This document shows positions 5,649-10,345 of a stretch of DNA of 10,345 nt, piece by piece. Made by a program: the position numbers and the translations under genes. Source of the DNA: Hyphomicrobiales bacterium (GTDB lineage Bacteria > Pseudomonadota > Alphaproteobacteria > Rhizobiales > Aestuariivirgaceae); NCBI GenBank assembly GCA_026987255.1, contig JALSNA010000296.1:1-10345 (forward strand), written 5' to 3'. How positions within the stretch are numbered: position 1 is the stretch's first letter; each line of letters begins with the position of its first letter. Under the pieces are notes generated by a model. It did not search any database, was not told where the DNA came from, and saw only the letters and a program-made list of their open reading frames with translations.

Positions 5649-6941
5649 TCAGCCCAGCAGGTCGCGGGCGCGGTAATAGAGCATCCCCAGGGTATGCGCC
5701 GGGCGCGCCAGAACACCGCCGGGGAAGGGCATGTGGGGGATGCGGGCAAAGAGCTCGAAACGCTCGTCCGTTCCCAGGATGCTGCCTGCCATGAGCTTGC
5801 CCATCATGCCGGAAAGCGCCACCCCGTGGCCGGAATAGCCCTGGGCATGCCAGATATTGCCCGCCTCGCCCGTGATCCCGGCATCGGGCAGGCGGTTGAA
5901 GGTAATGCCGATATGCCCGCCCCAGGCATGCTCGATGGCCACATCGGCCAGTTGCGGATAGACCTTGAGCATGCGCGGACGCATGTAGGCGGCCAGATTC
6001 TGTGGATGCCAGCCGGAATAGGAGCACCGCCCGCCGAACAGCAGCCGGTGATCGGCGGAAAGGCGGAAATAGTCGACCACGAAGTTTTCATCCGCCACCG
6101 CCTCGTCATGGCGGATCAGTTCGCGGGCGCGCTCTTTGCCCAGCGGCTCGGTGGCGATGATATAGCTGGCCACCGGCATGATGCGCCGCGAAATGGGCGG
6201 ATAAAGCCCATCGATATAGGCATTTGTGGCAAGGATCAGCCTGTCCGCCGTCAGCGTGCCCGCATCGCAGCGCAGGCGGATTTTCTTCCCCTGCTCCAGG
6301 GCCCGCACCGGAGTGTGGATGAAGATCCGCGCTCCCTCTTTCAGCGCCGCCGCCGCCAGGCCGTGAACATATTTCAGCGGATGCAGATGCCCCGCGCCCG
6401 GATCGCGCAGACCGCCGTGATAGATGCGCGTGCCCAGATAATCGCTCTCCAGCCTCTCTTTCGGCAACAGTTCACAGCCGCCATAGCCGAAACTTTCCAG
6501 CTCATCGATATAGGCCTTGAGCTCATCCATGTGGGCAGGCTTGTTGGCGCAGATGAGGTATCCCCACTTGATCTCGCAATCGAAACCGTAAGCCTCGGCG
6601 CGCTGCGTGATCAGCCTCTTGCCCTCCTCGGAAATGTCGAAGGCCGCTTGCGCCCCCTCCCGGCCGAGGGCGGAGACGAACTTCGCCATGCCGGGCGAAT
6701 AGCTGGTGCAGATCTGCCCGCCGGTGCGCCCCGAGGCCCCCCAGCCCAGCGGCCCGGCCTCCACCACGGCGGTCCTGACCCCCGCCGCGGCCAGTTCGAT
6801 GGCCGCCGAAAGACCGGTGAAACCCGCCCCGATGATGGCCACGTCCACATCCATATCGGTGGAAAGCTGCCCGCAGCGGGGAGGATCGCCCGCCGAGGCG
6901 CGGTAATAGGTCAGAGCATCGAGAACACCGAGTTTGCGCAT
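5649..6941 (-). CDS. puuB: Gamma-glutamylputrescine oxidase-like FAD oxidoreductase (PuuB)
   Basis: A 430-residue FAD-dependent amine oxidase of the DAO (glycine oxidase-like) superfamily. PuuB oxidises gamma-glutamylputrescine to gamma-glutamyl-aminobutyraldehyde with release of ammonia and H2O2. The FAD-binding dinucleotide motif is IIGAGFTGLSAA (36-47), with the ribose-binding acid Glu61 in VVEAG. GASGRTGGQ (68-76) matches the GASGRNGGQ segment of E. coli PuuB. The C-terminal HAQGYSGHGVALSG flavin segment also matches E. coli MQGYSGHGV, as do PFPGG and the last residues Y-x-x-RDLLG. Length is about the same as E. coli PuuB (426). An N-terminal TYYRASAG piece corresponds to the family's SYYAASA start. 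It begins 13 bp after the puuA stop on the same strand, with AAGGGGATGCAGG upstream, so the two form an operon. Related oxidases of other gamma-glutamyl amines cannot be excluded. Confidence 0.88.
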   Translation of the reverse strand: MRKLGVLDALTYYRASAGDPPRCGQLSTDMDVDVAIIGAGFTGLSAAIELAAAGVRTAVVEAGPLGWGASGRTGGQICTSYSPGMAKFVSALGREGAQAAFDISEEGKRLITQRAEAYGFDCEIKWGYLICANKPAHMDELKAYIDELESFGYGGCELLPKERLESDYLGTRIYHGGLRDPGAGHLHPLKYVHGLAAAALKEGARIFIHTPVRALEQGKKIRLRCDAGTLTADRLILATNAYIDGLYPPISRRIMPVASYIIATEPLGKERARELIRHDEAVADENFVVDYFRLSADHRLLFGGRCSYSGWHPQNLAAYMRPRMLKVYPQLADVAIEHAWGGHIGITFNRLPDAGITGEAGNIWHAQGYSGHGVALSGMMGKLMAGSILGTDERFELFARIPHMPFPGGVLARPAHTLGMLYYRARDLLG

Positions 6942-6954
6942 CCTGCATCCCCTT

Positions 6955-8355
6955 TCAGGCGGTTGTCAGATACCAGTCGTAATCCAGTTGCGGAATGGTG
7001 AAATGGTGCTCCTGCAGCTCCTGCCAGCGGGCGGCCAGATAGGCGCGCCTCCATTCGGCATCGAAGTAGCCCCCTAAGATGCCGCCGCCGGCAAAGGCCT
7101 TCAAGGCTTCCGGCCAGAACAGCGGCAAGGGCGCTCCGCCCTGTTCATAGCCATCTCCCGCCACCGGCGCGGGCGGCTCCAGTTCATGAACCAGCCCGTG
7201 ATGAATGCCGGCCAGCACCGCCGCCGCCACCAGATAGGGCGAGGCATCGGCGCCCGCCACCCGGTGCTCGATGCGCGTATCGGCGTCATCCCCGCCGGGA
7301 ATGCGGATGGGCAAGGTGCGGTTGTCTCCGCCCCAGATGGCCGAAACCGGCGCATAGGTGCCGGGCCGCAGGCGGCGGTAGGAATTGGCATTGGGAGCGA
7401 AAATGGCCATGCCCTCGCCCATGGTGGCCACCAGCCCGGCAATGGCCTGTTTCATGCGCGCTGAAATGGCCCGGCCGATGCGCCCATCCTGATCCTGCCC
7501 GGAAAAAATGTTGGCCCCCGCCTCGTCCACCAGCGAGACATGCACATGCAGCCCGTTTCCGGCCCGCTCGGCGAAGGGCTTGGCCATGAAGGTGGCGATG
7601 GCCCCGTGGCGCAGGGCGCAGGCCTTGATGGCGCGCTTGAGCAAGACCGCCTGGTCGCAGGCAGCCAGGGCATCCGCGCGATGCAGCAGGTTGATCTCGT
7701 ATTGACCGGGGCCATATTCGCTCACCGCCGTTTCCGCATCCAGCCCCTGGGCGGCACAGGTTTGCGCGATATCGGCAAAAAGGGCGGAAAACTCGCCCAG
7801 ATCGTCCAGTCCATAGACATTGACCGTGCCCGGCCTGCGTCCGGAAAGCGGCAGCCGCGCAGGCTCTATCCTGCCTTCGCGCATGGCCTTTGCATCGATG
7901 AGATGAAACTCCAGCTCGATGGCCATGACGGCCCGCAGCCCCAGCTTGTCCAGCCTGTCCATGACGCAAGCCAGCACATGGCGCGGATCGGCGAAATGGG
8001 GCCGCCCTGCGGCATCAGCCATGGAGGCCAGCACCTGCCCGGCGCTTTCGGCCGCCCAGGGCACGGGAGCCAGGGAACCGGGCACGGCATGGCAGAAGAA
8101 ATCCGGATCGCCGTCGGCCCCGCCATATTCCAGCCCGTCAATATTGCGCCCGGTGGCATCCAGCAGGTAGTTGGAGCCGGGCAGGCGCACCCCTTCCGCA
8201 TCCTCGCCGAAGAGCTTGCGCGCCGCCTTGGGCGACAGCCGCTTGCCGCGCAGCTGGCCGCTCATGTCCGGCACCATGAGCTCGATGTAGGTGCAGCCGG
8301 GATGCTCCCGGATGAAGCGCTCCAGTTCATCCATGCCGGCGTAAAAAGTGGTCAT
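6955..8355 (-). CDS. puuA: Gamma-glutamylputrescine synthetase (PuuA/PauA-type glutamine synthetase family)
   Basis: A 466-residue ATP-dependent ligase of the glutamine synthetase fold that joins glutamate to putrescine (or another polyamine). The N-terminal beta-grasp region has IELMVPDMSGQLRGKRL (24-40), as in PuuA and Pseudomonas PauA proteins. Catalytic-domain residues are all present: ELE (147-149), Glu213 and Glu220 in SEYGPGQYE, His270 in NGLHVHVSL, NSYRRL (324-329) and RIEHR (361-365). The VAGADASPYLVAAAVLAGI stretch and the LDYDWYL ending are close to PauA-type enzymes. The ATG at 8355 was chosen because homology starts there. Upstream the frame stays open to 9834, but only antisense to the divergent ligase gene. 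A CAGGGGG tract lies about 14 nt upstream, and ATG eight codons in (MDELERF) is an alternative. It is first in an operon with puuB. It could prefer spermidine, cadaverine or a diamine analogue instead of putrescine. Confidence 0.86.
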   Translation of the reverse strand: MTTFYAGMDELERFIREHPGCTYIELMVPDMSGQLRGKRLSPKAARKLFGEDAEGVRLPGSNYLLDATGRNIDGLEYGGADGDPDFFCHAVPGSLAPVPWAAESAGQVLASMADAAGRPHFADPRHVLACVMDRLDKLGLRAVMAIELEFHLIDAKAMREGRIEPARLPLSGRRPGTVNVYGLDDLGEFSALFADIAQTCAAQGLDAETAVSEYGPGQYEINLLHRADALAACDQAVLLKRAIKACALRHGAIATFMAKPFAERAGNGLHVHVSLVDEAGANIFSGQDQDGRIGRAISARMKQAIAGLVATMGEGMAIFAPNANSYRRLRPGTYAPVSAIWGGDNRTLPIRIPGGDDADTRIEHRVAGADASPYLVAAAVLAGIHHGLVHELEPPAPVAGDGYEQGGAPLPLFWPEALKAFAGGGILGGYFDAEWRRAYLAARWQELQEHHFTIPQLDYDWYLTTA

Positions 8356-8469
8356 GTGGCCTGCCGCCCCCTGGTTCTTGCGCCCCCTGGGCAAAAAATG
8401 CGATACATCCGGGCATCTTAGAACCAATCGCCGCCATGGTGAAGCGGCCAAAAGACGAAAAGAGGCTCC
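8356..8469. promoter_or_regulatory. Shared divergent promoter region of the polyamine locus
   Basis: This 114-bp gap between puuA (minus) and the second ligase (plus) must hold promoters for both operons. It contains a direct repeat CGCCCCCTGG (8365-8374 and 8381-8390, 16-bp period) and a 7-bp inverted repeat TGGTTCT / AGAACCA (8372-8378 and 8420-8426). The first direct repeat overlaps the G-rich tract upstream of puuA. These are operator candidates only. No regulator gene is in the window and no clear -35/-10 pair stands out. Confidence 0.4.
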
Positions 8470-9819
8470 GTGCCCGATACAAAACCCAAGGACTGGATCG
8501 CCAGCCGCGGCATCGACGAGGTGGAATGCCTGGTGCCCGACATGGCCGGCGTGCCGCGCGGCAAGATCCTGCCGGCGCAGAAATTCCTCAAGGGCATGCA
8601 CAACGGCACCTTGCGCATCCCCGAGGAGCTGTTCATTCTCACCGTCACCGGGCGCTACTGGACGGACGCCACGACCACCAATGACGCCTCCATCGACATC
8701 AGGCTCATCCCCCAGATGGATACCCTGCGCCCCGTGCCCTGGCACGACAACCCCACCGCGGAGGTCATCTGCGATACCGCCTATGCCGATGGCGCGGTGG
8801 TGGACATCGCCCCGCGCGCCGTTCTCAAGAGGGTGCTGGCCGAATACGGCAAGCGCAACCTTGCGCCCGTCATCGCCCCGGAGCTGGAGTTCTATCTGGT
8901 CAAGCGCAACCTCGATCCGGATTATCCCCTGGAGCCCGCCGTCGGCCGCACCGGCCGCCAGGAGGCCTCCGGCCAGGCCTACGGGATCGACGCCGCCAAC
9001 GACTTCGACGACGTGGTGGAGGACATCTACGACTGGTGCGAGGCACAAGGGGTGGACATCGACACCATCTCCCACGAATCGGGCCCGGCGCAACTGGAGA
9101 TCAACTTCAACCACGGCGACCCGCTGGATCTGGCCGACCAGGTCTTCCTGTTCAAGCGCACGGTGCGCCAGGCGGCCCTCAAGCACGGCATCTACGCCAC
9201 CTTCATGGCCAAGCCGCACCAGGACGAGCCGGGCTCGGCCATGCACATTCACCAATCGGTGCTGGACAGGGAGACGGGCAAGAACATCTTCGTCACCGCG
9301 CGCGGGCGCTTTTCGGCCAGGTTCCTGCACTTCATCGGCGGCCTGCAACGCTACATGGGCGCGGCCATGCCCTTCTATGCCCCCAATGTCAATTCCTACC
9401 GCCGCCTGGTGCCCCATTCCGACGCCCCCACCACCACCCACTGGGGGGTGGACAACCGCACCGCGCCGCTGCGCGCGCCCATTTCCGCGCCGCAGAACAC
9501 CCGCATCGAGAACCGCGTGCCGGGCGCCGACGCCAACCCCTATCTGGCCATCGCCGCCTCCCTGGCCTGCGGCCTGCTGGGCATGAAGGAGCGCATCCGG
9601 CCCTCCGACCCCATCGAGGGCTCCGCCTACCGCTATGTGCACACCCTGCCGCTGACCATGGAGGAGGCCCTGGGCAAGCTGCATTACGCCAGGCCCCTGA
9701 AACAGCTCCTCGGCGAGCGCTTCGTGGAAACCCATGCGGGCGTCAAGGAGGCCGAAATGGAGCAATGGCGGCGCGTCATCTCCTCCTGGGAGCGCGAACA
9801 TTTGCTTCTCAATGTCTGA
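8470..9819 (+). CDS. Second glutamine-synthetase-family gamma-glutamyl-amine ligase
   Basis: A 449-residue protein of the same fold as PuuA but of a clearly different subgroup. The N-terminal part reads VECLVPDMAGVPRGKILPAQ (18-37) and is followed by segments unlike its neighbour. The active site is complete: ELE (138-140), Glu203 and Glu210 in HESGPAQLE, His259/His261 in SAMHIHQSV, NSYRRL (308-313) and RIENR (345-349). The usual adenylylation tyrosine segment of true GlnA was not seen, so it is unlikely to be the housekeeping enzyme. The start is GTG 8470 with AGAGG at 8461-8465; an in-frame TGA at 8440 and the lack of any other start codon leave little choice. It leads an operon with agmatinase (13-bp gap). 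It is probably a gamma-glutamyl-polyamine or related amine ligase; the substrate cannot be told from sequence. Confidence 0.85.
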   Translation: MPDTKPKDWIASRGIDEVECLVPDMAGVPRGKILPAQKFLKGMHNGTLRIPEELFILTVTGRYWTDATTTNDASIDIRLIPQMDTLRPVPWHDNPTAEVICDTAYADGAVVDIAPRAVLKRVLAEYGKRNLAPVIAPELEFYLVKRNLDPDYPLEPAVGRTGRQEASGQAYGIDAANDFDDVVEDIYDWCEAQGVDIDTISHESGPAQLEINFNHGDPLDLADQVFLFKRTVRQAALKHGIYATFMAKPHQDEPGSAMHIHQSVLDRETGKNIFVTARGRFSARFLHFIGGLQRYMGAAMPFYAPNVNSYRRLVPHSDAPTTTHWGVDNRTAPLRAPISAPQNTRIENRVPGADANPYLAIAASLACGLLGMKERIRPSDPIEGSAYRYVHTLPLTMEEALGKLHYARPLKQLLGERFVETHAGVKEAEMEQWRRVISSWEREHLLLNV

Positions 9820-9832
9820 CGGGGAGCCCTCC

Positions 9833-10345
9833 ATGCCGGATCAGCGCGCCTCCTACAGCGGCCTCGTGACCTTCATGCGCCGTCCCGTCACGGCGGATTT
9901 CAGCCATGCGGACGTGGTGATCACCGGCGTGCCCTTCGACCTTGCCACCACCAACCGGCCCGGGGCGCGTTTCGGCCCCAGGGCCATCCGCGAACAGTCC
10001 CTGCAACTGGACTGGGGCCCCATATGGCCCTGGGGCTTCGATCCCTTCGAAAGGCTCAAGGTGGTGGATTTCGGCGACGTTGCCTTCGACTGGGGCCGCC
10101 CGCAGGAGATGCCCGGAGCCGTCAGCGCACACATCGAACGGGTTCTGGAAGCCGGAGCCATTCCCATTACCTTGGGCGGCGATCATTTCGTCACTCTGCC
10201 CATCCTGCGCGCCATCGCCGCCCAGCATGGCCCCGTGGCCCTGATCCATTTCGACGCCCACCGGGACGTGGAAAGCGCCGCACGGGACGGCCGCCTCGAT
10301 CATGGCATCGTTTTCTCCCGCGCCCTGCACGAGGGCCTCATCGCG
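9833..10345 (+). CDS. speB: Agmatinase/ureohydrolase, 5' part (runs off the window)
   Basis: The first 171 residues of a manganese ureohydrolase (arginase/agmatinase family), which is normally just over 300 residues. Agmatinase converts agmatine to putrescine and urea. Early family features are TGVPFD (31-36), GARFGPRAIRE (44-54) and VVDFGDV (77-83). The metal-site motifs are GGDH (115-118, His118) and DAHRD (141-145, Asp141, His143, Asp145); the commoner form is DAHTD. HG at 157-158 in LDHGIVFSRALHEGLI agrees with agmatinases. The second metal motif (DxD) lies beyond the window end. ATG 9833 follows GGGGAG (9821-9826) by six bases and sits 13 bp after the ligase stop, so the two genes are one operon. 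Guanidinobutyrase or another guanidino-acid hydrolase is possible. The ligase next door favours a polyamine role. Confidence 0.88.
   Translation, partial: MPDQRASYSGLVTFMRRPVTADFSHADVVITGVPFDLATTNRPGARFGPRAIREQSLQLDWGPIWPWGFDPFERLKVVDFGDVAFDWGRPQEMPGAVSAHIERVLEAGAIPITLGGDHFVTLPILRAIAAQHGPVALIHFDAHRDVESAARDGRLDHGIVFSRALHEGLIA

Noticed and set aside
5607..7001. 464-codon plus-strand frame opposite puuB
   Set aside because: puuB on the minus strand carries full FAD and C-terminal family motifs; the plus frame has shadow-like composition.
8356..9834. Minus-strand open frame extending the puuA gene upstream by about 490 codons
   Set aside because: It is entirely antisense to the well-supported second ligase, has a Gly/His/Val-rich composition of a shadow frame, and homology of PuuA begins at the ATG at 8355. 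I do not believe in a fusion protein.

Overview
The window looks like a GC-rich chromosomal segment of a free-living alphaproteobacterium. The support is a clear RcdA (DUF1465) homologue, which is an alphaproteobacterial cell-cycle adaptor, an htpX-rsmB gene pair of alphaproteobacterial type, a candidate suhB/MmgR-type small RNA (known to me only from alphaproteobacteria), and CtrA-like TTAA motifs. Genus cannot be told from the sequence alone. There are no transposases, phage genes, CRISPR arrays, rRNAs or tRNAs, and most of the window is ordinary core or metabolic gene content.

Layout. (1) 1-1748, minus strand: a 476-residue putative sulfate exporter (PSE/YeiH-type) membrane protein, followed by a 72-residue cysteine-rich protein of unknown function. 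A strong hairpin lies between them and a terminator-like hairpin overlaps the last stop codon. (2) 1749-2164: a gene-free divergent region holding about 130 bp of strongly AT-rich DNA with operator-like inverted repeats, a long near-perfect hairpin, and a heat-shock (sigma-32) type promoter reading into htpX. (3) 2165-4629, plus strand: htpX (membrane zinc protease) translationally coupled to rsmB (16S rRNA m5C methyltransferase). (4) 4630-5021: an intergenic region containing a likely small RNA with three hairpins, three CCUCC-type motifs and a textbook terminator. (5) 5022-5549: rcdA. (6) 5649-8355, minus strand: puuA-puuB, gamma-glutamylputrescine synthetase and oxidase. (7) 8470-10345, plus strand: a second glutamine-synthetase-family ligase followed by an agmatinase cut by the window edge.

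Regions 6 and 7 form one divergent locus for polyamine breakdown. Agmatinase would release putrescine and urea from agmatine. A ligase would gamma-glutamylate putrescine, and PuuB would oxidise the product. The later steps (PuuC aldehyde dehydrogenase, PuuD hydrolase) are not in the window. The most interesting material is non-coding: the candidate small RNA with CtrA-like sites upstream of rcdA, the 69-nt hairpin and AT-rich island before htpX, and the pairing of two unlike PuuA-type ligases around one short promoter region.
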